Shown: positions 53,610 through 63,136, counted from the stretch's first letter. The stretch is 64,000 nucleotides of DNA from Ahniella affigens (GCF_003015185.1 NZ_CP027860.1:744001-808000), one strand, 5' to 3'. Notes: a model not told the origin generated them from the letters alone. A program made the numbers and translations.

Positions 53610-56204
53610 TCAAGTACTGCGTTGCTGGCGCACCAGTTCGGCAAACTCGCGTGGCGACACCGCCTGCGAAAACAGAAACCCTTGGCCCAGAACGGTGCCG
53701 TGTTTGATCAAGAAGGCGCGCTGCACTTCGTGCTCGACGCCTTCGGCGATGACGGCAAGACCCACGCTCTTGGCGATCTGGATCATCGCTTGACAGATCG
53801 CCGAATCGCTGGCGTTGAACGGCACGCCCTGCATGAACGTGTGGCTGATCTTGACGCCCGAGAACGGAAACTTGCGGAGATAGTTCAGCGCCGAATAGCC
53901 CTCGCCGAAATCATCGATCACCAGGGCCACACCGAGGCCTTTCAGCGTATTGAAATTGGCCAGCGTGTCGGGCGCATCCTCGATGAGTACGCGCTCCGTA
54001 ATTTCGATTTCGAGCGCTTCGCCGGGCAGCTTGTACTGATTCAGTGCAGACAACACGGTCTCGGGCAGGTTGTCGCTCAAAAATTGGCGGAACGACACGT
54101 TCACGGCAATCCGATCAATAGCGAGGCCGGCGTCTCGCCAGGCACGCAATTGTCGACACGCCTCCTGGATGACCCAGGCGCCGATCGGCACAATATCGCC
54201 CGTCGTTTCGGCGTGTGGAATGAACAGATCCGGATTCAGCTCCCCAAGGATGCGACTCTTCCAGCGCAGCAGCGCCTCGGCGCCATGAATGCGGCCGGTG
54301 CGAAGGTCGACCTGTGGCTGGTAGTGGAGGTAGAACTCCTGATTGTCCAACGCGCGTCGAAGCTGGGTTTCGATCAACAGGCGATCGGTCAGTTTGCGCG
54401 CCAAAGCCGGCGTGAAGGTCTGCCACGTATTGCGGCCGCGACGCTTCGCCTCGGTCATCGCCGCATCGGCATGATTGATCAGCTGCTGCACCGTTGCGCC
54501 ATCGTGCGGATAAAACGCGATGCCAATGGAAACGGTGATCGAAAATTCCTCACCGCTGTGCGCGAATGGTTGCGAGAACGCACTGGCAAGCGCTTCCGCC
54601 TGCTTCAACACCGCCTCGGTGCTTTGTGCCCGGGCAATCAGCACCATGAATTCATCGCTGCCGAAGCGGGCCAGCAGACAGTCTTCGGGACAGTTTTCGC
54701 GGAGCCGCTGGGCGGCCGCAACCAGCAGGCCATCGCCCGCGGCGTGGCCCAGGAGATCATTGATCACCTTGAACCGGTCGAGATCGAGATGCAAGATCGC
54801 CGGACCGTCCGTACTGCCGGCCTCGTCGATTGCCTGCGTCAGGGCGCCCAGAATCGCATCGCGATTGCTGAGCCCCGTCAGCGAGTCGGTCAGCGCTTGC
54901 TGGCGCAAGCTGTCTTCCCGGCGCTTTCTTGAGGAAATGTCTTGCGCGGTGCCATACATGCCCACCACGCGGTTGCTGCGGACTTGTGCTTGTCCGATCA
55001 GGCGGAGCCAGCGCCGGCTCCCGCGCCGACCCTGCATACGAAGTTCCAGGTCGAATCCGAGCCCGGTCTGCTGCAGTTGCTGCGCAGCTTGCGTCAGGCG
55101 CTCGGCATCGCTCACTGCAAACAGCGTCAGCACGGCCTTCCAGGTTGTTGCCGGGTCGTCCTCGGTATCGCTCAGGCGGCGCAGCTCTTCGCTGAAGTAC
55201 ACGCGATCGCGTTCGAAATCGCATTCCCAGCCACCGATATGAGCCAATGCCTGGACTTGGTCGAATAGAAGCGAGTCGCGCTTCAGTGCGGTCACGTCAC
55301 TGAACATGGTGATGACCTGGAATGGCCGATCGGCGCCATCGTGATACTGCGGCACCGAGGTCATCGCAAACCAGTCAAAGCCGCCACGCGTCGGCACATA
55401 AAGGCCGACGACTTCGGTGTCGATCGCCTCGCCACTGCGCATCGCCCGGAACGGCTGCAGATCGTTCATCTCAACGGGCAAGCCGTCTTCGTCGACGAAC
55501 TGCCAGCTCTCGATGCCCAGCTTGCCTTGGTCCAGGACTTCCGGGCCGACATTCAGAATCCGCATGCCGCTCGCGTTGATCGACTTCAGCTGCATGTTGG
55601 CGTCGTACACCACAATGCCTTTGTCGATGACATCAAACAATTCGCGATAACGCCGCTCCGACGCACGCAGATCGAGATCGGCACGCAGGCGCTCGGTAAT
55701 GTCACGCGCAACGGCCAGCACGCGGATGTCATGGCCATCGCGGAAGATCTGGGAATGCACTTCGACATCAAACCGACGGCCATCAGCGGCCACATTCTGC
55801 GTGATCACGGTGAATGTTTCACCAACCTGATACCGCGAAAACACCTCTTGCATGCGGTGCCTGGACAGGTCTGGATTCATGTCGAACACGCTCATCCTAA
55901 GCAAGCGTTCAAAGCTCACGCCAAACTGCTTGCACGCGGCCTGATTGCCGTCGACGACGCGGCCATCAATGTCGTGCACCGTGACTGAATCGGGGACAGC
56001 GTCAAGCAATGTTCGAAAGCGCGCCTCGGCCGACAGGATCGAACTGCGCAACAGCACCAGTTCGCTCAGCGTTCGTTGCAGCTTGTGGCGATCATCCGAC
56101 TCGCCGGCGACCTGCAGGAGATTCCGCGCGCGCAGCAACGCGTCGTCCAGGATCTCGCTCGAGGGCGCATCGCGAACCGGGTCCTTGAACTTGTCTGCAC
56201 TCAT
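53610..56204 (-). CDS. PAS-GGDEF-EAL cyclic-di-GMP signalling protein
   Basis: The product is 864 aa without membrane segments. It has about three PAS/PAC units (residues ~60-175, ~185-310, ~315-430), a GGDEF domain (~435-600) and an EAL domain (~610-860). The GGDEF motif reads GSDEF at 515-519. The EAL domain keeps EAL (643-645), NVSFRQF, EITE, DDFGEG and AEGVE, but the Asp of the usual KxD motif is Ser787 (VKIS). A phosphodiesterase role is plausible; diguanylate cyclase activity is uncertain because of the altered motif. Signals probably enter through the PAS units. Confidence 0.93.
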   Translation of the reverse strand: MSADKFKDPVRDAPSSEILDDALLRARNLLQVAGESDDRHKLQRTLSELVLLRSSILSAEARFRTLLDAVPDSVTVHDIDGRVVDGNQAACKQFGVSFERLLRMSVFDMNPDLSRHRMQEVFSRYQVGETFTVITQNVAADGRRFDVEVHSQIFRDGHDIRVLAVARDITERLRADLDLRASERRYRELFDVIDKGIVVYDANMQLKSINASGMRILNVGPEVLDQGKLGIESWQFVDEDGLPVEMNDLQPFRAMRSGEAIDTEVVGLYVPTRGGFDWFAMTSVPQYHDGADRPFQVITMFSDVTALKRDSLLFDQVQALAHIGGWECDFERDRVYFSEELRRLSDTEDDPATTWKAVLTLFAVSDAERLTQAAQQLQQTGLGFDLELRMQGRRGSRRWLRLIGQAQVRSNRVVGMYGTAQDISSRKRREDSLRQQALTDSLTGLSNRDAILGALTQAIDEAGSTDGPAILHLDLDRFKVINDLLGHAAGDGLLVAAAQRLRENCPEDCLLARFGSDEFMVLIARAQSTEAVLKQAEALASAFSQPFAHSGEEFSITVSIGIAFYPHDGATVQQLINHADAAMTEAKRRGRNTWQTFTPALARKLTDRLLIETQLRRALDNQEFYLHYQPQVDLRTGRIHGAEALLRWKSRILGELNPDLFIPHAETTGDIVPIGAWVIQEACRQLRAWRDAGLAIDRIAVNVSFRQFLSDNLPETVLSALNQYKLPGEALEIEITERVLIEDAPDTLANFNTLKGLGVALVIDDFGEGYSALNYLRKFPFSGVKISHTFMQGVPFNASDSAICQAMIQIAKSVGLAVIAEGVEHEVQRAFLIKHGTVLGQGFLFSQAVSPREFAELVRQQRST

Positions 56205-56252
56205 GCCGTCGGCAATCGGAATTGGGTCGACAGCGTATGCCTTTTCAGAGAC

Positions 56253-58148
56253 TTACACCAGCCCAGCCAGTACCTGTTCGCGCAGCGCCGGCAGGGCGCC
56301 AAAATCGTCCTGGACGGCAGCAAATGCCTGGCGCCAAGCCGCGCGGTCGGTGGCGATCAACTGGCGAGCAAGGTCGGCATACTGTGCCCTATTGGGTGCC
56401 ACGGCGTGCGCCAGTCCGGCGAGGCCCAGCATTGCCGCCGACTGCCGACCGCGCATGAATGCGCCTTCCAGAGCCACCATGGGGAGGCCGACAAACAGCG
56501 TATCGAGTGCCGTATTGCCACCAGACCAATGGCAGGTGTCGAGCATCAGATCACAAACTGCGAGGATGCTGAGAAAGCGCGGGCGCGACACCATGGGGTG
56601 CACGATCACGCGTGCCGGGTCGAGTCCGTAAGCTGCAAAAAGTTGTGCCAAACGGCGCCGGAGCTTGGCGAGTGCCAGCGGACGCTCGGACGCAAATAGC
56701 AGCAGGCGACTCTCGGGGATCGCCGCGAGCGTCTCGGCGAACAGGGTGTCTTGATCTGGATGGATCTTGAACGGCGACTGGGGGCAGACCAGTAGGGGGC
56801 CGGGCGGCAGGCCGAGTGCCTCGCGGCTTTCGTGCTGCAAGGCGCCCGGCGCTCGGTACTGTGTGCCGATCCCAGGCAGCAGGCTCAACGGTTCCGTGTA
56901 GTGCGCGCTGGCGCCCGGCGGTTCCATGCTGGCCACGCTCAGGTAGCGCTGAATGGTTGGCAGGCCGGTGGTGACTGGGTGACCCCACGCCGCCCATTGC
57001 AGGTTTGCGAGCGGCAGCGCCGCCAGTGCGAGCAGGCGCGTATCGATCCCTAGTTCGGGATAGATCAGCAGATCGTATTGCGCCGCATGCAGCAATTCCG
57101 CCGCGCGATCGGGGTCGGCCGGCAGTTCGTGCAGACGCACGCCATGTGGCACGATCGCGCGTGTGAACGCATCCAGATTTGGCGCCAGCGCGAGCACGTC
57201 AACCTGCACCGGCGCCGTGGCAAGCGCGCCGATCCACGATGCAAAATAGCTCCCGACCGTGCTCTGGTACCAGTGCCCGGATATCAGTCCCACCTTGGGT
57301 CGACTGGATCGCACCAAACTGCGGGGTGCGCTGAGTTCCGGGCGCAATGCTGCCGCCATCTGGCTCAGCCAAGTACCGTATTGCCGCTGCAGGTCGCGGT
57401 CGTCCGCGCCCTGGTAGGCCAGATAGAAGTTAGACCAAGCCAACTGTTTCAGGCCATCGCGATCGGGCTTTGGTGCCGCTGTGTCAGCGCAGAGTTCCTG
57501 CATGCCGAGCTGGTAGCGATGCCGCCATGCCGCCAGATCCGCATGGCTTTCGTACACCATCGGCAGACTCAAGTGGGCAGCGATCCGCGGCAACAGGCCC
57601 AGCGTTGGCGGCATCGGCGCATCGGCGCCAGCCAGTTCGGCATACCGTTGCCAGTCAGTCAGCGAATCGCTGGGCGGCGCGGTCGGTTCGGGCGGTTCGC
57701 CACGCAGAACACGTTGCAACTGCTGACTGAGTTCACTGATGGCCGACGCCAGTTCGGGACTGGGTAGCAGGTCCGTCAGCGTGGCAGTCTGGTGCGCCAG
57801 ACGGTGTAGGTTCGCACGGGCATCGGGATTCTCCGGCCACAGCAGGAGCGCGGCGCGGTAAGCCGATTGGGCAGGCAGCCCCCGTTCCTGCTGCTCAAAG
57901 CGCGCGCCGCGACGATTCGCGAGCTTGCTGCCCACGCGTGCCAATGCTTGATCCAGGTCGGGCAGCCGCGATTGCAGCGCTTCGAACCACTGCCACGCTT
58001 GGTCCAGATCATCTTGCATCAGCGCGGCGTTGATGCCGAGTTTGAGCAAATCCGGGTCGGGCTTGGCGTTGGCGAGCAACGGCGTCAGCAGGCGCTGCGC
58101 CTGCGCTGCATGCCCGGCCTTGAGGAGTGCGAGCGCCTGATCGCGCAT
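56253..58148 (-). CDS. TPR-containing GT41-like (O-GlcNAc transferase/SPINDLY type) glycosyltransferase
   Basis: The product is 631 aa from ATG 58148, 20 bp after the HMG-CoA lyase stop. The N-terminal ~150 residues look like TPR helices (MRDQALALLKAGHAAQAQRL and repeats). The C-terminal two thirds match the GT41 catalytic region: VGLISGHWYQSTVGSYF, WAAWGHPVTTGLPTIQRYL, CPQSPFKIHPDQDTLF and CDLMLDTCHWSGGNTALDTL followed by GLPMVALEG. Such proteins transfer sugars from UDP/GDP-sugars to protein side chains. Bacterial members often modify flagellin or surface proteins, but no flagellar gene is near. Acceptor unknown. Confidence 0.82.
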   Translation of the reverse strand: MRDQALALLKAGHAAQAQRLLTPLLANAKPDPDLLKLGINAALMQDDLDQAWQWFEALQSRLPDLDQALARVGSKLANRRGARFEQQERGLPAQSAYRAALLLWPENPDARANLHRLAHQTATLTDLLPSPELASAISELSQQLQRVLRGEPPEPTAPPSDSLTDWQRYAELAGADAPMPPTLGLLPRIAAHLSLPMVYESHADLAAWRHRYQLGMQELCADTAAPKPDRDGLKQLAWSNFYLAYQGADDRDLQRQYGTWLSQMAAALRPELSAPRSLVRSSRPKVGLISGHWYQSTVGSYFASWIGALATAPVQVDVLALAPNLDAFTRAIVPHGVRLHELPADPDRAAELLHAAQYDLLIYPELGIDTRLLALAALPLANLQWAAWGHPVTTGLPTIQRYLSVASMEPPGASAHYTEPLSLLPGIGTQYRAPGALQHESREALGLPPGPLLVCPQSPFKIHPDQDTLFAETLAAIPESRLLLFASERPLALAKLRRRLAQLFAAYGLDPARVIVHPMVSRPRFLSILAVCDLMLDTCHWSGGNTALDTLFVGLPMVALEGAFMRGRQSAAMLGLAGLAHAVAPNRAQYADLARQLIATDRAAWRQAFAAVQDDFGALPALREQVLAGLV

Positions 58149-58168
58149 CGGTTGATCCGCGGGCCGAT

Positions 58169-59059
58169 TCAGCTTGGCCAGGCCAGCGCGACCTTGGAGC
58201 CGTTGCGGCGCTCGATCGCATGGCAGATGAAGCGGCCCGCCGCCACCAAGCGGCTCAGATCGATGCCAGTATTGAAGCCCATGCCGTGCAACGCGTAGAC
58301 CACATCCTCGGTCGCGACATTGCCGCTCGCGCCCTGTGCGTAAGGGCAGCCGCCCAAGCCCGCGACCGACGCATCGACCACACGCACGCCGGCCTCGACA
58401 CACGCAAACACGTTGGCCAACGCTTGGCCGCGGGTGTCATGAAAATGGACCGCAAGCGCGCTCAATGGCACTTCGTCAGCCACAGCGCGCAGCATGCCGC
58501 GCGCTTTGCGTGGCGTGCCGATGCCAATCGTGTCGCCCAGCGAAATTTCGTAGCACCCCATACGGTGCAAGGCCTTGCTGACGCGTACGACTTCGGCCAA
58601 CGGCACCTCGCCCTGGTACGGACAGCCCAGCACCGTCGACACGTATCCACGCACGCGGAGGCCGTCGGACTTGGCGCGCTCCAACACTGGCACAAAGCGA
58701 TTCAGCGATTCATCGATCGTGGCATTGGTATTGCGGCGATTGAATGCATCCGAGGCTGCCGTGAACACGGCAATCTCGCGGACGCCGCTTTCGAGCGCGC
58801 GCTCAAGACCTTGCAGATTGGGTACCAGCACCGGCAGCCGCAAATCGGTGCGCTCGCGAAACCGCGTGGCCACATCGGCAGCGTCCGCCATTTGCGGTAC
58901 CCACTTCGGGCTGACAAAGCTCGTCAGTTCGATCGTGCTGTGACCAGCTTCGATCAACTGCTCGATCAACGCGATCTTGGTAGCCGTCGCGACCTGGGTC
59001 GCCTCATTCTGCAGGCCATCGCGTGGCCCAACCTCGACGATGCGAATAGTCTCAGTCAC
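58169..59059 (-). CDS. liuE: Hydroxymethylglutaryl-CoA lyase (leucine degradation)
   Basis: The product is 296 aa from GTG 59059. An ATG at 59107 would add 16 residues overlapping the upstream gene; family alignment favours the GTG, which overlaps the preceding stop by a few bases. It is a TIM-barrel enzyme cleaving HMG-CoA to acetyl-CoA and acetoacetate. Motifs are VEVGPRDGLQNE at the N-terminus, SFVSPKWVPQMADA, GYVSTVLGCPYQG, SLGDTIGIGTP, HFHDTRGQALANV and the active-site Cys loop GLGGCPYAQGASGN. It belongs to the liu cluster with the carboxylase at 59712 and the hydratase at 62339. Confidence 0.94.
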   Translation of the reverse strand: MTETIRIVEVGPRDGLQNEATQVATATKIALIEQLIEAGHSTIELTSFVSPKWVPQMADAADVATRFRERTDLRLPVLVPNLQGLERALESGVREIAVFTAASDAFNRRNTNATIDESLNRFVPVLERAKSDGLRVRGYVSTVLGCPYQGEVPLAEVVRVSKALHRMGCYEISLGDTIGIGTPRKARGMLRAVADEVPLSALAVHFHDTRGQALANVFACVEAGVRVVDASVAGLGGCPYAQGASGNVATEDVVYALHGMGFNTGIDLSRLVAAGRFICHAIERRNGSKVALAWPS

Positions 59060-59708
59060 CGGTCTTGCCTTTGGCGCGAGTAAACGCCTCTCGCATCGCG
59101 TCGTCACTGATGCGCTTCAGAATCATGGTGGGGCGCTTTTCGAACGCCTTGCGATCCCGAAGCCCGCGGCTCAGTTCGGCACTGTTGCTATCGACCTGAT
59201 TCTGGATCGTGCGTTGTCCCGAACTCGGGGCATTCAAAACCGAGCGGCCATGCAGTTTGCCGCTCTGGATCAGCGCGCCAATGCGCTCGTGGTCCACGCC
59301 GCGGAGCTCAACCCGGTTCTTTTTGAACTCATAGCGATACAGCGTGTAGTTCATGTTGTCGCCGCCGTCGCTGTTGCTCTCGGCGCCGGATTTAATCTCA
59401 CGCACCGCGACGTACTGAGTCTTGCCATCGCGAACGAACTGAATATCGGTGTCTTCCTGAAGGTCTTCCGCCTCCGGATTGCCGTCTTCCATGCTGCTGC
59501 CGACAAAGCGCTTGCAGTCGGCTTCGATCGTGAGGTAGTCCGGTTCGTCCTCGTCTTTCGAATCGCTGACTGTCACCACTTCCCAGGATCCGATCAGGCG
59601 GGTATCGCATTTGCTCTGCTCGCCATCGGGCAGATTGACGAATTCGGTGGACGAGCAGGCGGCCAGCAGAAACAACGGGATCAGCACGAGCAGACGATAC
59701 AGGTTCAT
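59052..59708 (-). CDS. Predicted lipoprotein, unrecognised, within the liu cluster
   Basis: The product is 218 aa. The N-terminus MNLYRLLVLIPLFLLAACSS is a lipoprotein signal with lipobox LAAC. The mature part is acidic and polar (SDSKDEDEPDYLTIEADC, NPEAEDLQEDTD), with a lipocalin-like feel (GSWEVVTV, LYRYEFKKNRVELRGVD), but no family was recognised. It lies 3 bp after the carboxylase gene and its stop overlaps the lyase GTG, so it is translated as part of the liu operon. Why a lipoprotein is inserted in a leucine pathway operon is not clear. Confidence 0.8.
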   Translation of the reverse strand: MNLYRLLVLIPLFLLAACSSTEFVNLPDGEQSKCDTRLIGSWEVVTVSDSKDEDEPDYLTIEADCKRFVGSSMEDGNPEAEDLQEDTDIQFVRDGKTQYVAVREIKSGAESNSDGGDNMNYTLYRYEFKKNRVELRGVDHERIGALIQSGKLHGRSVLNAPSSGQRTIQNQVDSNSAELSRGLRDRKAFEKRPTMILKRISDDAMREAFTRAKGKTGD

Positions 59709-59711
59709 GAC

Positions 59712-61706
59712 TCAGTCCTCGATCTTGACCAGCAAGGCATCTGCCTCGACGAACTCGCCGACACTGGCACGCAACTCGGCCAGAGTGCCGGCGCGCGCGG
59801 CGCGCAGGGTGATTTCCATTTTCATCGCTTCCATCACGATCAGTTCCTGCCCTTCACTGACGGTATCGCCACGCTTTGCGCGAACCGCGATGATCCGGCC
59901 CGGCATCGGGGCCAGCAGCTTATCGCTGCCGCCTTTGTCGACGCCGGTAAAGGCATAGGCGGGCACATCATGAATGCGATAGCGGCGTTCGTCGACGAAC
60001 ACCAGCCAGTCCGCACCGGACCGGTGACATTGCAGGCGATGAGCCTGACCGTCGATCTCGAGTGTCAGCACCGTGTCGCCGAGGCGGGCATGGCGGACGT
60101 CCGCGTGTTGGGTGCCGAAGTCCAGACGATAGTGGCCGGCATGCCCATGGGCCGCAAGCTCGAAACGTTGGCCGCGCCATTCAAAAGCCAGCACGCGTTT
60201 GCCATGGTGACCGAGCCGCCAGGCATCGCTTTCGCCCCAGGGCGAATGCGGATCCGCGCTGCTGTTTCGCTGCACCTGCTCCTGTTCGAGCAGTTGGGCA
60301 CTGGCGACCGCCCAGCGGGCGAGATCAGGCAGATCGGCATCCGGCTTGGGCAGGAACTCATCGAGATGGCGATCAAGATAGCCCGTGTCGATGTCGGCGT
60401 TGATCACCGCCGGGTGGCGCACGAGGCGTTCCAGAAACTCGATGTTGCTCTTTGGCCCGACCACATCGCAGTCGGCCAGTGCGAGCCGCATGCGGCGCAA
60501 GGCGTCACTGCGATCGGCACCATGCACGATCAGCTTCGTAATCATGGGGTCGTAGAAAATACTGACCGTGTCGCCTTCGATCACGCCGCCATCGATGCGC
60601 ACCGAATCGGTGGGGGCCGGCAGTCGGAGCCGTTCGATCTTGCCCGAACCTGGCAGAAAACCCTGTTCGGGGTCTTCGGCATAAAGTCTCAGTTCGATCG
60701 CGTGGCCATGAGGAGTCAGGTCTTGCTGTTGCAGTGGCAACGGCTGACCTTCAGCGATGCGGATCTGCCACGCGACCAGATCGAGCCCCAAAACCATTTC
60801 GGTCACCGGATGCTCGACCTGCAGGCGGGTGTTGATTTCCATGAAATAGAAATCACCGTGCTCGCCGACAATGAACTCGACCGTGCCGGCATTGCAATAG
60901 TCGATCGCCTGTGCGGCCTGCACTGCGGCTGCGCCCATGCGGGCGCGCAGGTCTGGCGTCAAGAACGCCGACGGCGATTCCTCGAGCACTTTCTGGTAGC
61001 GCCGCTGCGCGGAGCATTCGCGCTCGTTCAGGTGCATGGTCTGGCCATGGCGGTCTGCAAACACCTGGAACTCGATATGTCGGGGTTTGCCAACATAGCG
61101 CTCCAAGAGCACCCGGTCGCGACCAAATGCATTGCGGGCCTCGCGCTGGCAGCTTTCCAGTGCCGCGCCAAATTCGGTGCTGGCGCGGACCACGCGCATG
61201 CCCTTGCCGCCACCGCCATGCGCCGCCTTGATCATCAGCGGGTAACCGATGCGATCGGCCTCGGTTTGCAGCAAGCCCGGGTCTTGATTCTCGCCCGTAT
61301 AGCCCGGCACAACCGGCACGCCGTGAGCCTGCATCAGCAGCTTGGCGCCAGCCTTGGACCCCATCTTGCGCATCGACGCTGCGCTCGGGCCGACGAACAC
61401 CAGGCTGGCCTGTTCGCAGGCTTCGGCAAAGTCGGCGTTCTCGGACAAAAAGCCGTAACCCGGATGCACGGCATCGGCCCCCGTGCGTGTCGCTGCGGCA
61501 ATGATCTTGTCGATGCAGAGATAGCTCTCGGCCGGACTCGAGCCGCCAATATGCACGGCCTGATCGGCCTGCCGCACATGTTGGGCGCGGGCATCCGCAT
61601 CGGAATAGACCGCGACTGTTCGGATACCGAGGCGCCGACAGGTTCGAATGATGCGGCAAGCAATTTCACCGCGGTTGGCGATCAGCAGCGTCTGGATGCG
61701 TTTCAT
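59712..61706 (-). CDS. liuD: Methylcrotonyl-CoA carboxylase biotin-containing (alpha) subunit
   Basis: The product is 664 aa. The N-terminal biotin carboxylase domain has LLIANRGEIACRIIRT, AVHPGYGFLSENADFAEACE, AAHGGGGKGMR and HIEFQVFADRHG, with EINTRLQVEHPVTE. The C-terminal biotin carrier has MEAMKMEI with the biotinylated Lys. It carboxylates 3-methylcrotonyl-CoA together with a beta subunit (LiuB), which is not in this window. Assignment to leucine rather than propionyl- or acetyl-CoA carboxylase rests on the adjacent HMG-CoA lyase and methylglutaconyl-CoA hydratase. Confidence 0.9.
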   Translation of the reverse strand: MKRIQTLLIANRGEIACRIIRTCRRLGIRTVAVYSDADARAQHVRQADQAVHIGGSSPAESYLCIDKIIAAATRTGADAVHPGYGFLSENADFAEACEQASLVFVGPSAASMRKMGSKAGAKLLMQAHGVPVVPGYTGENQDPGLLQTEADRIGYPLMIKAAHGGGGKGMRVVRASTEFGAALESCQREARNAFGRDRVLLERYVGKPRHIEFQVFADRHGQTMHLNERECSAQRRYQKVLEESPSAFLTPDLRARMGAAAVQAAQAIDYCNAGTVEFIVGEHGDFYFMEINTRLQVEHPVTEMVLGLDLVAWQIRIAEGQPLPLQQQDLTPHGHAIELRLYAEDPEQGFLPGSGKIERLRLPAPTDSVRIDGGVIEGDTVSIFYDPMITKLIVHGADRSDALRRMRLALADCDVVGPKSNIEFLERLVRHPAVINADIDTGYLDRHLDEFLPKPDADLPDLARWAVASAQLLEQEQVQRNSSADPHSPWGESDAWRLGHHGKRVLAFEWRGQRFELAAHGHAGHYRLDFGTQHADVRHARLGDTVLTLEIDGQAHRLQCHRSGADWLVFVDERRYRIHDVPAYAFTGVDKGGSDKLLAPMPGRIIAVRAKRGDTVSEGQELIVMEAMKMEITLRAARAGTLAELRASVGEFVEADALLVKIED

Positions 61707-61813
61707 GCGGCGATTCTACCGGGCTCGGTCGCGGAAGCGAATGGCCGGGTGCGGGCGTGGTGGCACGTGACACGCCCGGTCGCGGATTTTATTCGGTCAG
61801 GGCCGGGGTGAGC

Positions 61814-62326
61814 CTACTCGCCTTCCCAGTAGTCCAGATTGTTGCCTTCGCGATTGATCATGCGAATGCCCTTGGGACGACCATTCTCGTCCCGTCCGGT
61901 AAAGAAGCTGGCACCAGTCTTGCCGGACTCCGGGTATTGCACCAATTCCGGGGTGATTGCCGTGCTGACGGCGAGGTAGCGCAGGGGCTCGGTTTCTGAC
62001 GTGTTGACAATCTGGTGCGCGGTCTCGGTGCCGCCCGGCGGGCACGCAATGACATCGTGGGCCCGCAACGGGAATCGATCCGGGCCGACGCGCAATTCGC
62101 CTTGCCCGCTCAGAATGAAGAACATTTCTTCGTTGGCAAAGTGATTGTGCATCGGAAATGCGGCTTTGCCCGGCGGCACTTCGGTCAGATTGTAGCCAAG
62201 CTTTTGCGCGCCAAGATGAAACGAAATGGGCGCTATGCTCGACCCAACGTATCGCTCTGGCGCGGCGCCGGGTACGGCGATCGGCGACAGCTTCAGCGCG
62301 TCCAAGTTGATCACGGGTTTGCTCAT
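61814..62326 (-). CDS. Cupin-domain protein
   Basis: The product is 170 aa, with AAGGAG upstream of ATG 62326. A single cupin barrel carries the metal-binding pattern in FPMHNHFANEEMFFILSG (HxH, then Glu) and a later His in GGTETAHQIVN. This fits a small metal-binding cupin of the DUF985/isomerase-like group; the substrate is unknown. It sits 12 bp after the methylglutaconyl-CoA hydratase gene and before the carboxylase, so it is probably in the liu operon. Confidence 0.88.
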   Translation of the reverse strand: MSKPVINLDALKLSPIAVPGAAPERYVGSSIAPISFHLGAQKLGYNLTEVPPGKAAFPMHNHFANEEMFFILSGQGELRVGPDRFPLRAHDVIACPPGGTETAHQIVNTSETEPLRYLAVSTAITPELVQYPESGKTGASFFTGRDENGRPKGIRMINREGNNLDYWEGE

Positions 62327-62338
62327 TGTTCGTCTCCT

Positions 62339-63136
62339 TCAGACTTTGGTCGCAAAAGCCGGGCTGCGTTTGTCGAGAAACGCGCTGAGGCCCTCCTGGC
62401 CTTCGGCGGACACACGCAGGCGGGCAATCAGGCGGGCGTTGTCTTGATCGATCTGTTGTTGCTGTGCCAAGTCACGGCCAGCCACGCGAAACGCGAGGGC
62501 CTTGGCCTCGCCGACCGCGATCGGGCCAGCTTTGAGCAACGCCGAGATGACTCGATCGACTGCCGCATCCAGGGCCTCCGCAGCGACCACGTCGTGGACC
62601 AGACCGATCTGACGGGCGCGTTCAGCGTCGAAAATCTCTGCGGTCTGGAAATACCGCCGGCACTGCCGGAAGCCAATCGCGTCAATCACGTAGGGCGAGA
62701 TCACAGCGGGTACCAGACCCAGCTTGGTTTCAGTGAGTGCGAATTTGGCAGCATCAACACTGATTGCCACGTCGCAGCAGCTGATCAAGCCGACGCCGCC
62801 GCCAAACGCCGAGCCGTTGACCCGCGCAATGGTCGGCTTCGGGCAAAAGGCGAGGGTGCGCATCAATGCCGCGAGGCCCTCGGCGTCGTCGCGATTGGCC
62901 GCCTCCGAGGCGGCCGCCATGCGCCGCATCCAATTCATGTCGGCACCGGCCGAAAATGAAGGGCCAGCGCCGGTAAGCACCAGAGCGCGCACGTCCGAGT
63001 CTTGGCCCAAATTGGCGATGGCATCAGTCAGTGCCGCAATCAGATGCTCGTCAAACGCGTTGTGCAGATCGGGGCGGTTCAACGTGACGACGGCAATTGC
63101 CGCGCGTCGCTCGACAGTCAGGAGTTGGGCGTTCAT
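62339..63136 (-). CDS. liuC: Methylglutaconyl-CoA hydratase (enoyl-CoA hydratase family)
   Basis: The product is 265 aa. It is a crotonase-fold protein with FSAGADMNWMRRM, GSAFGGGVGLISCCDVAI and FALTETKLGLVPAVISPYVI. The ISPYV end of the last block is characteristic of LiuC/AUH-type methylglutaconyl-CoA hydratases, which convert 3-methylglutaconyl-CoA to HMG-CoA for the lyase at 58169. It lies upstream of the cupin, carboxylase, lipoprotein and lyase genes on the same strand. LiuA (isovaleryl-CoA dehydrogenase) and LiuB are missing from the window. Confidence 0.9.
   Translation of the reverse strand: MNAQLLTVERRAAIAVVTLNRPDLHNAFDEHLIAALTDAIANLGQDSDVRALVLTGAGPSFSAGADMNWMRRMAAASEAANRDDAEGLAALMRTLAFCPKPTIARVNGSAFGGGVGLISCCDVAISVDAAKFALTETKLGLVPAVISPYVIDAIGFRQCRRYFQTAEIFDAERARQIGLVHDVVAAEALDAAVDRVISALLKAGPIAVGEAKALAFRVAGRDLAQQQQIDQDNARLIARLRVSAEGQEGLSAFLDKRSPAFATKV

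Noticed and set aside
61640-61660. tRNA T-loop-like GGTTCGAAT
   Set aside because: It lies inside the carboxylase coding sequence and the rest of a cloverleaf is absent.
58977-61811. 944-codon forward open frame opposite the liu genes, and similar 550-codon frame opposite ppc (41519-43171)
   Set aside because: Both are high-GC antisense shadows of well-identified genes.
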